From positions 19,431,114 through 19,495,113 of the forward strand of contig CM077829.1 in NCBI GenBank assembly GCA_039720395.1: a DNA stretch of 64,000 nucleotides. The letters run 5' to 3'. The notes below the pieces were generated by a model. It had not been told where the DNA came from, ran no database searches, and was given only the letters and a program-made list of their open reading frames with translations. This document shows, piece by piece, positions 11,665 to 23,246 of the stretch. The stretch is from Liquidambar formosana (taxonomy: Eukaryota > Streptophyta > Magnoliopsida > Saxifragales > Altingiaceae). Every line of letters starts with the position of its first letter. Positions within the stretch are counted from its first letter, which is position 1. The position numbers were made by a program, and so were the translations under genes.

Positions 11665-13725
11665 TGGCGAACAAGTTACACTTGTGAACCAATGATAAAG
11701 AACAACCCATTTTTGGCCAAAAAGCCCGGAGAAATCACACACTGATACCAACAATGATGGGAGGTTGAAAACCTGAGACTGAAATAAGGAAGTGTACTCA
11801 AGTCATGAGTATACTTAAACCACTGGGGGTTAAGAATTGATAAGAGAAGCATATTCAAGCCACTACGAATGAACATACTTTTGAAACGGAGAAATATATT
11901 CTAGTCACGAATATATTTAACCAAGTGATGAGAATGAGATCTGAGAAGTACGTTCAAGTGATGAACGTACCTTGGAAATGGAGAAGTATATTCAGGTCAC
12001 GAATATATTTAACCAAGTGAGTGACAAAATATCTGAGAAGTATACTCAAGTGATGAGTATACCACTGAAATGGAGAAATATATTCAGGTCACGAATATAT
12101 TTAACCAAGTAATGTGAGAATGAAATCTGAGAAGTATACTCAAGTGGTGAGCATACCATTGAAATGGAGAAATATATCCAAGCGATGGATATATTTTACC
12201 AAGTAATCTGAGAATGAAATCTGAGAAGTATACTCAAGTGGTGAGCATACCATTGAAATGGAGAAATATATCCAAGCGATGGATATATTTAACCAAGTAA
12301 TCTGAGAATGAAATCTGAGAAGTATACTCAAGTGGTGAGCATACCATTGAAATGGAGAAATATATCCAAGCGATGGATATCTTTAACCAAGTAGGATAAG
12401 AATAATCTGAGAGGTGTATTCAAGTGATGAGTGTACTTTTGAAATGGAGAAATATATTCAGGTCACGAACATATTTAACCAAGTGATGAAAAAGATGCTG
12501 AGAAATATACTCAAGTGATGAGTATACTTAATGATTGAAAAAGACTGAGAAGTACGTTCAAGTGATGAACATACTTTTGAAATGGAGAAATGTATCCAAG
12601 TGATGGATATATTTAACCAAGTAAGCTGAGAAGTACACTCAAGTGATGAGCATACCATTGAGATGGAGAAATATATCCAAACGACGGATATATTTAACTA
12701 AGTAAGATAAGAATAATCTGAGAAGTGTACTCAAGTGATGAGTACACCATTGAAATGGAGAAATATATTCTAGTCACGAATATACTTAACCAAGTAAGTG
12801 ACAAGTATGTTTAAGTGATAAACATACCATTGAAATAGAGAAATATATCCAAGTGATGGATATACTTAACCAAGTAAGTGACAAGTATGTTTAAGTGATA
12901 AACATACCATTGAAATAGAAAAATATATCCAAGCGATGGATATACTTAAGCAAGTAAGATAGAGAATAATCTGAGAAGTGTACTCAAGTGATGAGTACAC
13001 CATTGAAATGGAGAAATATATTCTAGTCATGAATATATTTAACCAAGTAAGTGACAAATATTTTGAGAAGTATGTTCAAGTGATGAACATACCATTGAAA
13101 TGGAGAAATATACCCAAGCGATGGATATACTTAACCAAGTAAGTGGCAAAATATCTGAGAAGTATACTCAAGTGATGAGTATACCATTGAAATGGAAAAA
13201 ATATACCCAAGTGGTGGATATACTTAACCAAGTAAGTGACAAATGATCTGAGAAGTATGTTCAAGTGATGAACATACCATTGAAATGGAGAAGTGTACCC
13301 AAGCGATGGATATACTTAACCAAGTAAGTGACAAAATATCTGAGAAGTATGTTCAAGTGATGAACATACCATTGAAATGGAGAAATATATTCAAGTGATG
13401 AATATATTTAACCAAGTAAGTGATAATGAGGATCTGAAACTAGGAAGCATATTCAATGGGCGAACATGCTTTTGAAATGGAAGAATATATTCAAGTGATG
13501 AATATATTCAACCAAGTATGATAGAAAATGAGAATTTGAAACTGAGAAGCATATTCAAAGGGTGAATACACTTTTGAAATGGAAAAATATATTCAAGTGA
13601 TGAATATATTCAACCAAGTAGGATAGGGAATGAGAATTTGAAACCGAGAAGCATATTCAAAGAGTGAATACACTTTTGAAATGGAAGAATATATTCAAGT
13701 GATGAGTATATTCAACCAAGTGGGA
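11663..13725. repeat. Array of about 40 small hairpins with co-varying stems
   Basis: Two alternating half-units form a repeat of about 92 bp (94 bp where best preserved). Each half-unit is an inverted repeat with 7-10 bp arms around a 7-nt spacer, usually AAGTGAT, AAGCGAT or AGGTCAC. Arms differ between units but stay complementary: GTACGTTC/GAACGTAC, GTATACTC/GAGTATAC, GTGTACTC/GAGTACAC, GTATGTTT/AAACATAC, ATATATCC/GGATATAT. A larger hairpin (CATTGG...CCAATG at 11663-11695) lies next to the LTR and the regular array starts near 11788. There is no open frame of note. It lies between the antisense promoter and the 3' LTR of element A. Confidence 0.85.
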
Positions 13726-14007
13726 TGAAAAATCAAGATTTGAAATGAGGATATATGATCAATTTATCAAGATTGAACAGGCATGGTGCAAGAGGAAAGT
13801 GACTTAACACATTGTCACTTGAGTTGGCATGACACAGGGGAAATATATTCAACCCTTTTGAACATAAAATCAATTCAAGGAATTGATTTCAAGATGGAAT
13901 TTGATTGATTTTACGCTCAAAAAGTGTTGAATATCTCATTTGGAAGGAGGTTTGATCACGCGCCAAGGCAAGACAAAGCGAGGGAGAAAGCCAAAACAAG
14001 GTGGTTT

Positions 14008-14059
14008 GGGTGACCACCAGGCCTCAGGTGGCTAGCCGCCCAGGCCTGGGTGGTTACCC
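14008..14059. promoter_or_regulatory. Cruciform-like inverted repeat upstream of the antisense gene (A)
   Basis: GGGTGACCACC (14008-14018) pairs with GGTGGTTACCC (14049-14059), with one mismatch, around an imperfect GGTGGCTAGCCGCC core. It matches the perfect version at 1152-1209 in position, about 90 bp upstream of the TATA box. Confidence 0.55.
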
Positions 14060-14149
14060 GAGCCCAAAGCGGAAATCCCACTTTGAATAGGAAACTTCCT
14101 ATTCTGATGGGTTTTTTCCTATTTAAACTTGGATTTGTGACCTTTTCCC

Positions 14150-14156
14150 TATAAAA
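14150..14156 (+). promoter_or_regulatory. TATA box of the intact antisense gene in element A
   Basis: TATAAAA lies 50 bp upstream of the ATG at 14206, a normal plant TATA-to-start distance with a short leader. The context is conserved in element B. Confidence 0.65.
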
Positions 14157-14205
14157 ACACATCCAAGAGGTTCCTAAACCTACTTGTATTCATTCATTAG
14201 AAATT

Positions 14206-15492
14206 ATGGAGGCTCTAGACAAATTTTTAGGAGGGTTTTTGAGAGTTATGAGTGCTGAAGCAAAATCTGAGTTCAAGTGCTTTGGCTTGGATCCATTGCT
14301 CTCCTTGAGGCATGTGAGGCTTGAAACGAACCTCTTGACTGCTGCTACATATTTTTGGGATCCTCAAGTTCATGTGTTCCGCTTCAACTATGAAGATCTG
14401 TGCCCAACCATGGAGGAATTCTGTGCATTGTATGGAGTTTCAACGGTAGGTCCTTTCATTCTCCCTACTCCTCGCCCAAGCTTTCTTACTTCTTTCTCCA
14501 ATCTACTTGGGATTCACCCACAATATGCCTCTACGTTTGTAAAGGATCATATGGTAGACTTGATGAAATTGGCAACCTCTTTTTTAGCTTATGATAGTAA
14601 AGGTATTCTGAATTTTACCTTTCCTATTGAGCATGCTCTTGCCTTTTGCCTCATTGGTCGTTTTCTTATTTCCACTGGTACTCCACATGTTCCCATTCAA
14701 ATCTGTGACTTGATTCCTCTCCTTGCCAAGGGCCATAACTTGATTCCCATGGTGCTAGCTGAAACCCTGAATGGTTTGGATAAAACTCATGAGGACCCAA
14801 AGGTTCCTTTAGGAGGTAGCCCCATTCTACTACAGATGTGGTTGCTTGAAAGACTGAATTTCTTGTCACCAGTTGCCATTACACCATACAAGCCCCAGCA
14901 TTACTGCCTTCGCCGCATTGAACTACCTGGGCAATTTTTATTGAGAGATTGGATAGGTTACTTCCAAACCCTTTCTTGGAGGAGTATCAAGTGGTTTGTA
15001 TTCATATGGGGCTGCAGTGACCAGGTGCTTCTGCGGACTTCTGGATGCGCCATGGTGAGACTCATAGGACTGAGGTCTACTTCTTTTTATTGGCCTTTAA
15101 GGGTTCTTCGTCAGATGGGTGCCATGCAAACCATACCTACTTCCTTGAAAGGTGACTATCCTGTGGTGCCCGCGGGTCTTTCTGTAGTGACTTGGGCGAA
15201 GGACCGATGGCCTAGCAAGTTGATACTAACCCAAGCTACGAATACTGATGGTCCGTATATGATGAGCTCAGAGTATAAGGAATGGTTGAAAAGCAATTTA
15301 GGTGAGAGAGAGACTACTCGAAGAGAAAGGATTTTTGGACTTATCAAGAACAATGAACTTGGATCTTGCAGAGAAGATATTATGGAAGCAGTGACAACAG
15401 CTTATGAACATGACTTAAGGAAGAAAAGAAGACATAAAAGAGAGAAGAAGAAAGCTGAAGAGCGAGCTGCAAAGAGGCTCAAGAAAAACTGA
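14206..15492 (+). CDS. Intact DUF7745 / plant-mobile-domain-like protein encoded antisense to element A
   Basis: Uninterrupted 428-residue frame. The N-terminal half has LETNLLTAATYFWDP, then CPTMEEFCALYGV and GPFILPTP, a pattern I associate with plant DUF7745 / aminotransferase-like mobile-domain proteins. The middle holds LGGSPILLQMWLLERLNFLSP. The C-terminal 50 residues are Lys/Arg/Glu-rich and could be a coiled coil or nuclear signal. There is no signal peptide. Start choice: a TATA box 50 bp upstream, and ATG followed at once by sequence conserved in copy B. Known family: such domains ride on gypsy, Mutator and other plant transposons, and host relatives act in silencing. It is intact while gag and pol of the same element are broken. 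The strand and promoter imply separate expression; the function here is unknown. Confidence 0.75.
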   Translation: MEALDKFLGGFLRVMSAEAKSEFKCFGLDPLLSLRHVRLETNLLTAATYFWDPQVHVFRFNYEDLCPTMEEFCALYGVSTVGPFILPTPRPSFLTSFSNLLGIHPQYASTFVKDHMVDLMKLATSFLAYDSKGILNFTFPIEHALAFCLIGRFLISTGTPHVPIQICDLIPLLAKGHNLIPMVLAETLNGLDKTHEDPKVPLGGSPILLQMWLLERLNFLSPVAITPYKPQHYCLRRIELPGQFLLRDWIGYFQTLSWRSIKWFVFIWGCSDQVLLRTSGCAMVRLIGLRSTSFYWPLRVLRQMGAMQTIPTSLKGDYPVVPAGLSVVTWAKDRWPSKLILTQATNTDGPYMMSSEYKEWLKSNLGERETTRRERIFGLIKNNELGSCREDIMEAVTTAYEHDLRKKRRHKREKKKAEERAAKRLKKN

Positions 15493-15789
15493 AGACTCAA
15501 TAGAATAGGATATTTATGGCATTTTTACAGTTCTTTTACTTAATACCAATGAATTGCTATGTCAATCAATTTTAGTTTTAGATAAATTGCCAATAATAAA
15601 TCAAATTTGGGATTTTCTTGTTTGATTTAGACCGCACCCAAGGTAACTTTATGGGTTGCCTACGTATCTCCATGGTTTTTTTTTTCTTCTTTTTTTTTTT
15701 TGTTTTTGAATGGAGAATCAGGTCTTACGTAGTTCTTATGCCTTAACTTTTGCCTAGGCCGCCCTTACGGGTTTTCAACCTAGCAGGCT
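15493..15789. other. Convergent spacer between antisense gene and pol (A)
   Basis: This is the counterpart of 2640-3016 in B, with the same conserved blocks and a shorter T-rich run (15675-15708). It probably contains the 3' ends of both transcripts. No frame or other element is seen. Confidence 0.5.
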
Positions 15790-18700
15790 TCAAACATGAT
15801 ATTTCTTCAATTGATCCAAATTAGTTGGACGAGCGAACTCAATTCCATCTAAATCCATGAGGCGAACAGCCCCTGCTGGCAATATCTCTTTGATAATGTA
15901 TGGCCCACCCCAACTTGGCTTGAATTTTCCCCACGGATCGAACACTGGAGCTCTGATTTCTTTCAGCACTACATCCCCTTTCTTTAGACCTCGATCTTTG
16001 ACATGCTTGTTGAATGCTCTGGCAACTCTCCGTTGATACCCCTGAACATGATACAGCGCCCTTAAACGCCTTTCATCCAGCAAAGCTAACTCATCATAGC
16101 GGCTCTTAACCCAGTCCACTTCTGTTATCTGGCTCTCCACGGCAACTCTTAGTGAAGGAACTTCCAATTCAACTGGCAACACGGCCTCCATTCCATAAAC
16201 TAGAGAATAAGGGGTAGCCCCTGTTGACGACCTTATTGATGTTCTGTAACCCCATAGAGCCAATGGCAACTTCTCATGCCAGTCTGTGTGTGAGTCCGCA
16301 GTCTTCTGTAGTATCTTCTTGATGTTCTTGTTAGCTGCTTCCACCGCTCCATTAGTCTGAGGACGGTATGGTGACGACAGATGGTGGGCTATGCCATACT
16401 TTTGCAAGAGCTCATAGGTTTCTTTCTGAAAGTGCTGGCCATTGTCTGAGATAACTTCATGCGGTACCCCATATCGATAGATGATGCTGTGCTGTATGAA
16501 CTGTGCTACCTTCTTGGAATTCAAGGTCTTGAAGGACGCTGCTTCCACCCACTTAGTGAAGTAGTCGATGGCGACCAGGATGTATTCATGCCCATTTGAT
16601 GCCTTTGGCTTGATCTGTCCGATGATATCTATCCCCCATACCGCGAATGGCCAAGGTGATGACATACTCGTTAAAGGCATAGAAGGCAAATGTTGTCCAC
16701 TGGCGAACAGTTGGCATTTGTGGCACTTCTTGACATATGCGTGGCAGTCTCTTTCCATGGTAGACCAATAATAGCCTAACCTCATGATTTTCTTAGCTAA
16801 CATATAGCCATTCATATGCGGAGCCCCTGTCTCTTCATGGATTTCTTTAATCAGATGCTCGGCTTCCTCCTCGGTGACACACAGCAGGTGGATCCCGTCG
16901 TATGATCTCCGATATAGCTTTCCTCCACAAAGTACATAGTGACTCGCCAACCGCCTTAGGGTTTTTCTATCGACACAAGATGCTCCTTCTGGGTATTCCC
17001 TTTCTTTAATGAACTTCTTTATGTCATGGAACCACGGACGGCCATCATTTACCTCTCCTCCTCGGATTGCACAACAGTACACAGGCTTGTCTCGGCATTC
17101 TATCACCAACGGCTTCACATTTCCCCCTTCAGGTATCTCCACCATGGATGCTAGGGTCGCCAAGGCATCGGCGAACTGGTTCTTGTTTCTTGAAAGGTAG
17201 TTGAACTCTATCTCTGAGAACTCCTTGGTTAGAGCTTCCAGATAGGCATGGTAAGGCAACAATTTCTCATCTCGAGTTTTCCATTCCCCTTTTATCTGGC
17301 AAATGATTAGTGCTGAGTCCCCGAACACTTCCAATTCTTTGATCCCCAATTCAAGTGCCGCTTCCAGTGCTAGGATACAGGCCTCATACTCAGCAATGTT
17401 GTTGGTAGCTTCGAACCCCAACTTGACCGCTAACGGTGTAAATGCCTCTTCGGGTGAGACCAGCAGGACTCCTATCCCATAACCTTTCTTATTGGCTGCC
17501 CCATCGAAGTATACTCTCCAAGTTTTTCTACCAATCTCTAGCACGTCCTCATCTGGGAATTGATCGTTGAACGGAACGGATGATGACACCGGACAGCTGG
17601 CTAGGTAGTCTGCGATGACGCTTCCCTTGATAGACTTCTGATTCACGTACTTGATGTCGAATTCATTGAGGAGAATTGACCATCGAGCAGTTCTGAATGA
17701 CAATACTGGCCTTTCTACCAGGTACTTCAACGGGTCCATGCGACTTATCAAGAACACTTCGAAGGACATCATGTAGTGCCGGAGTTTCTGCGTCGCCCAT
17801 ACTAGTGCCACACAAGCCTTTTCAATTGCATTGTACTTCACTTCATAGTCTGTCATTTTCTTGCTTAGGTAGTAGATGGCATTCTCCTTTGTAGACCCTT
17901 CAAGATATTGAGCTAACAAAGCTCCCGTCGCGGTTTCGGTGATCGTTAAGTATAACAAAAGCGGCGCACCTTGCCGTGGGAGAACTAAGATTGGAGGATT
18001 GCTCAAGTATCTCTTAATGGTCTCAAAGGCCTCTTGGCATTCTTCGTTCCATACTTTTGGCACACCTTTCTTAAGCAATTTGAAGATTGGTTCGCAAACC
18101 ATGGTCAAGTTGGCAATGAATCGGCTTATGTATTGAACTCTTCCCAGAAAACCCCGGATCTGCTTCTCAGTGCTAGGCGGCTCCATCTCCACAATAGCTT
18201 TTATCTTCCCTGGGTCCACTTCGATACCTCTCTGAGTGATCATAAACCCCAATAACTTGCCTGCAGTGATACCAAAAGCGCACTTCTATGGGTTGAGACG
18301 GAGGTTGTACTTTTTTGCTCGCTCTAGGAATTTCTCTAGTGCCTTGAAATGCCCTTCTCTATCCACGGATATTACGATCATATCATCGACATAAACCTTG
18401 ACTTCCTTATGGATCATATCATGCAATAAGGTCGTAGCTGCTCTTTGGTAAGTAGCCCCAGCGTTTCTTAAGCCAAAGGGCATTACCTTGTAACAATACG
18501 TTCCCCATTTGCGTGATAAAGGCTGTTTTCTCCATGTCTTGAGGCGTCATCTTTATCTGGTTATACCCGGAGAATCCGTCCATAAAGGAGAGGAGTGCAT
18601 GTCCCATTGTACTATCCACCAACACGTCGATATGGGGTAAAGGAAAGTCATCCTTAGGGCTCGCGGCGTTGAGATCTCGGAAATCGACACACATCCTTAC

Positions 18701-19169
18701 TTTCCCATCTTTTTTAGGCACAGGCACTATATTCGACAGCCACTCGGGGTACTCCACAACTTGGAGGAAACCCGCGTCTAGTTGTTTAGTTACCTCTTTT
18801 TTTACTTTTAGAGCCCATTCTGGTTTTAATCTTCTGAGTTTCTGCTTTACCGGCTTCTTTAGGGAATTAGTGGGGATATAGTGTTGCACAATATCGGGGT
18901 CGATGCCAGGCATGTCTTCATAAGACCATGCAAAAGCCATAATGTTGGCTTTCAAGAGGGAGATCATCTTTTCTTTTTCAACGGGGGAGAGGGTTTTCCC
19001 AATTTTAACTATTCTTGGCAATTCATTCGTCCCTAAGTTGATTGATTCCAATTCATCCATATTAGGTTCGGTGACGCCCCTTTTCCTTTGCTCAACGAGC
19101 TCCGGGGGGACATCGTTCCTAGGATCTATATCCATGCCATAAATATCCATAGAGGAGAGAAAAGAGACA
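15790..19169 (-). pseudogene. pol: pol of element A: RT, RNase H, second RNase H, integrase (two lesions)
   Basis: Read from 19169 on the minus strand: a linker starting MDIYGMDID (ATG at 19150), then RT with RMCVDFRDLN, PFGLRNAGATYQ and a YVDD box. RNase H, a second archaeal-type RNase H (VYFDGAANKKGYG) and integrase follow. The integrase has CHKCQ in the zinc finger, GIDIIG, ISDNGQ and GAVEAANK for the catalytic D, D and E, and a C-terminal GPYIIKEI chromatin/DNA-binding region. Dual RNase H marks the Tat lineage. One extra base near 18510 shifts the frame inside RT, and CAG has become TAG at 18288-18286. The remaining 820 residues are clean. Expression probably depends on splicing out 19340-19170. 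Confidence 0.9.
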
Positions 19170-19340
19170 CTGCATATATAGAGAAAGAAAGCACACTTTA
19201 TTGACTAGGAATAATGGGAATGACACACAAAAGAAAGAAAGAAAACAAACAAATCTGTACCAATACTATGACTCCACAAGGTGAGTTAAGTAGATACATC
19301 TTATTGAATTAGGGAAATATTACTAAACTAAGACACCTAC
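19170..19340 (-). other. Probable 171-nt intron joining gag-protease to pol (A)
   Basis: Minus strand: the donor GTAGGT begins at 19340 and overlaps the gag-protease stop TAG (19339-19337). The acceptor TATATATGCAG ends at 19170 after a T/C-rich stretch. Removing it deletes the stop and joins the two frames in phase (the interrupted codon becomes TTT). Element B has the same donor, the same phase and a 186-nt intron. Splicing of a pro-RT intron is known for Ogre elements. Confidence 0.72.
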
Positions 19341-22300
19341 AAGCTGCTATCAGGTAGGCCAAGGTCTTCTTCTTCATGGATCTCCACAATGACACCACAT
19401 TCAAGGTACCAATTCAGGAATGGCACGGTAGCATGGCTAATGGATGAACCCTGGAGTTCTTCAATGGTCGAGTCTTCCACGGTGAGGATCATGTCTTGGA
19501 ACATTTCAGTCATAGCCCCCGCATCAAGGTTCTCTGCCCAGTCTTCCTCTTTCAAGCTTCCATATAGATCTTGGATAGAGTGGTACCAACTTGTCAAACT
19601 TTGAGGATTCGGCCCTTCTGTGAAGTATCTATCACCAAAACTTTTATCTGCCACGGCTGGGTCGGAACTTGGATAAAAAGTATATGGGATGTACTGCTTT
19701 ATAGAAGAGTAATGGCGTGATGATTCATTCAGCTCTTTCTCAATGCATTGGACATAATCAAACCCAGATAGCGGTATCGCTGCTGATTCAGGTTGTATCT
19801 CACATATAGGCACACCTGCGAGTTTCAATTCATAGTCCCCTTGAAGCGTTACTATGGCTCCTTCATAAGGAAACTTCACCTTTTGATGGAGTGAAGATGG
19901 CACAGCCCCAGCAGGATGGATCCAAGGTCGGCCCAACAGCAAGTTGAAACATGACGGCACATCCAACACTTGGAATTCCACCCTAAATTCAGTGGGTCCC
20001 ATGATAAGAGGCAAAGTAACTACCCCTATTACTTCTCGGCGGGTGTTGTCATAAGCCCTTACGGTCTGCCCAGATGGCGTGAAATCAGTGGGTCCCAAAC
20101 CCAAAACAGTGGCAGTTCGGAGAGGACATACATTCAGTGCGGACCCATTGTCGATAAGAACGGTGGGAACCCTCTTCCCCATAGTGTCAACGGTCACATA
20201 GAGAGCTTGAGAATGGCTCGGCCCGCTTTTAGGTAGGTCCACATCGGTGAACACGATGGTTGAGTTCTTGGGAGTTGGATTCACCAAATGTACCAATCCC
20301 TCGGGGGATGTGTCAACAGGCACTTGTATCTGATTCAACAGTTTCAACACGGTCTGTCTGTGCTTATGCGAGGCCATGAGCAAGCCCCAAATAGTAATGT
20401 TGGCATTGGTCTTCTTCAGCTGCCTAAGCACTTCATCCTCTTCTTCTTGCAAGTTAAGACGCCTCTGCCCTTCCAAATCTTCCAACGGATTTTCAGATTC
20501 TAGGTGGGGGGGCTTGAAATGACGACCCCCTCTGGTTATATGGTCCAACTCATCATCGCTAGCCCATATGTCATGGACTTCCTCGGAGTCATTCATCAAG
20601 TCATCCCATTCTATCATGTCAATGCTCTCCATCTCTGTCGGCAAGTCATCCCAACCTGAAGGGACTATCGGCTCATCTGATATCGGACTTGGGCTTGAGT
20701 ACAGCACATAGTAATCATATTTCCCCGACGCTTCACCTAATAGGCCAACCTGAGGATCCCCTGCTTCATATCTTTCTTTCAGCTCTTGTTGGATAGATTT
20801 CTTTGGCAACAACAAAACCTTTTGGTCAATGAGGTCTTGGATGATCTTCTTTAGTATAGAACAAGCCTCGGTGTCATGGCCGGGTGCACGATGGTATTGG
20901 CAATATTGGTGAGGGATTGATGGTCTTGGCTTTGGTGGAAGTGGCATGATAAGGCTGTTATTGCGGCAAATAGTGAAGAGACGGGTTAAGGTCATGGGGA
21001 GCAGAGTGTATTGTCTTATGGGATGGCGAGGGCGAGAGGATTCAACCCCAATGGCATTTATGGTGTTAGGTGGGGGTGTGTTGTTGTGTGATGGGAGAGG
21101 ATTACGGGTGACATTTGGACGGGTTGGTGGTGAAATGACTTGCTTGTCAATGAGGTCTTGGACTTGGTGGCGAAGGCGAATACAGCGATTGGTGGCATGG
21201 CCTTTGGATTGGTGGTACTTGCAGTACTCATTCTCATTGTAGCTCTTGGGTAAGGGATTTGGTGGAGGTCTTGGGTCGAGTGGCTTCAATAGGTCACGAC
21301 TTATGAGCTTTTCAAGGACTCTTTCGAGTGGCATGAATAGGTCAGTGAATTGGCGAGGTGGGTTGACATTATTGAGAGAAAAGGGTTGGATTGGTTGAGT
21401 TATGGTGTTGACCTCGGCATTGTTCTTCCTAGTAAAGTTTGTCTTACGACTCCTCACTTCCTCAGCTTTGATTGTCCCATCGTTGATAGCATCTTCAACC
21501 TGCGTGCTAGCCCCTATGAGAGCTTTGAAATTGGGGAAATAGTGGGCAAATAAGTGCTTGTGATACACGGGCAGCAAGTTCTTAACCACCAGCTGAATTT
21601 GGTCCTCCTCATTTGGCCTATCCGTCATTCTCGACGCCTTTTGTCTCCACCTTATAATGTAAGCGGAGAAAGTTTCATGAACCCCTTGCTTGGTAGTTTC
21701 CAGGTCCTTTCGAGTGACATCCACCTCTGTGTTATACTTGTAGTGCTCTGAAAACTCATTGCATATGTCTTCCCAAGTCCGACTTCTATTCTCATCCAAG
21801 GATAAGAACCATTTCAAAGTAGAAGTGGCCAAGGTTTCATGGAACATTTGAGCTAAAAGCTCGTCAGTAGCCCCTCGAGGGTGCATAGCTCGCACGTACA
21901 TCTTCAAATGAGTCTTAGGGCAACCCGTCCCATCGAACTTTTCTAACTCCGGCATCTTGAATTGTAGTGGAATACGAGCCGTTGGAAACAGGGATAGAGT
22001 CCGCACATCGACCATGTCATCAGCCCTGCGAATCCCTTTTATGGTTCTCTCCAAAGCTTCTACCTTGCTAGCTAACACGGAATCACTGCTAGTACCTTTC
22101 CCTTTGGCTTCCCCTTCTAGGTTGGTGACCTCAGGTTTCGAGCTACTTTCCCCCCTTGTCTTGGTGTTCTCATTGGATTGAGGTCCCTCTTCGGTGCCAG
22201 CCCCATGAGGTATACCCGAGGAATGGGCCTTAGAGCCATTTTGTTCAAGATCCGCCATCTTCTATTGGTTCTCTTGAGCCATTTTCAATGCGGTATCGGA

Positions 22301-22390
22301 TGTCTCGGCGGTATGGTCAAGCTTGGCCATGATGGCTTTCAGGCAAGCCTCAAGGTCAAAGTGCCCCTCACTAGTTCTTTCGTCGGCCAT
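19337..22390 (-). pseudogene. gag-pro: gag-protease of element A (one nonsense codon)
   Basis: By comparison with B, the start is the ATG at 22390-22388 (MADE...). An in-frame TAG at 22264-22262 (codon 43) interrupts it. The 973-residue frame that follows, from the Met at 22258, is intact. It has an acidic, coiled N-terminus, a retrotransposon gag domain (ALKWFL-like/WEDICNEF region), and two zinc-knuckle-like units, CKYHQSKGHATNRC and CQYHRAPGHDTEAC. An aspartic protease follows with VLIDNGSALNVCPL and LLGRPWIH, then an acidic tail. The product would form the particle and cleave the polyprotein. It ends at a TAG that lies inside a 5' splice site. Re-initiation downstream of the early stop cannot be excluded. 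Confidence 0.88.
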
Positions 22391-23246
22391 GTCTGTCTGA
22401 TGGGTAGACTCAACACTCACTAGACGCCCTTGTGGATTGCGGATCCAAGCCAGCACGTCTATGGATAGAAAAGTTTTAACCTTTAGCCTAAGGACTTGTC
22501 CTAAACCTCCATATTTTCCTTAATGAACTCGGTTTCTACACCATGTTCAATTAATTCATTCCTTTTATCCAATTACCTTTACAGGGATCATGGATTAAGG
22601 GTATGTTTTAAAGAATAGGGCATAGAGTCCTTCAACTAGGTTTAATTAATCCCCTAGGACTAGCACATCACAAACATAGCTTTACATCCTATTTCCTTAA
22701 TTTATTCCTCCTAACCCATGGCCTTAACGAAGGCTAGGGTTTAAAGGTCTATGTTAAGGGCATAAGATATAAAGCCTCACACCACAAACACGGCATAGCA
22801 TCATTACAAACAATTGTGGGTGCATAAAGGTGAGACCGTAGTGTCCTACAAGTCTGTCTATATGGACTAATGATAAGGGTAGGCTAGGGTCCTTCACTTG
22901 CTTGAGCAATCCTTATACCTAACCACATGTGGCATCAGGAACGCCGCGTGGGTCCAGCAGTACGTGATTAACTCATTTAATATACCCAAAGGCAAGCCCA
23001 AGGGTACTAGGCAAGAGAGGTTGATAGCTTTCGCCCCAACACATGGAATCAGGAAAACCAAGGTTGAGACTAGGCCGATCGTTGGCAAGGATACATCGAG
23101 GGACATCGATCCTAGCATGCAAGAGTTTGCGCACACAATGCAATAAATGAAAGCACACAATCAAGCGGATGCAATGTGATTGATTTTAATTAAACATAAG
23201 AAATTAACTTAGCCCAATTAAACTTTATAGAGTCTAGCCCACAACA
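22391..23246 (-). other. Long untranslated leader of element A
   Basis: This lies between the primer site and gag on the minus strand, about 850 nt. The part nearest the primer site (about 22800-23246) is far more similar to B's leader (30310-30754) than the neighbouring LTRs are to each other. It may contain packaging or dimerisation signals. The short frames on either strand look incidental. Confidence 0.6.

Noticed and set aside
11788..13725. CRISPR-like array
   Set aside because: The DNA is eukaryotic, the units have no unique spacers, and the repeats are hairpins with variable stems inside a retrotransposon.
22898..23146. 82-codon plus-strand frame in the leader of A, also open in B (30407-30655)
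   Set aside because: Most differences between the two copies change the amino acid and there is no promoter; conservation fits a leader RNA better.
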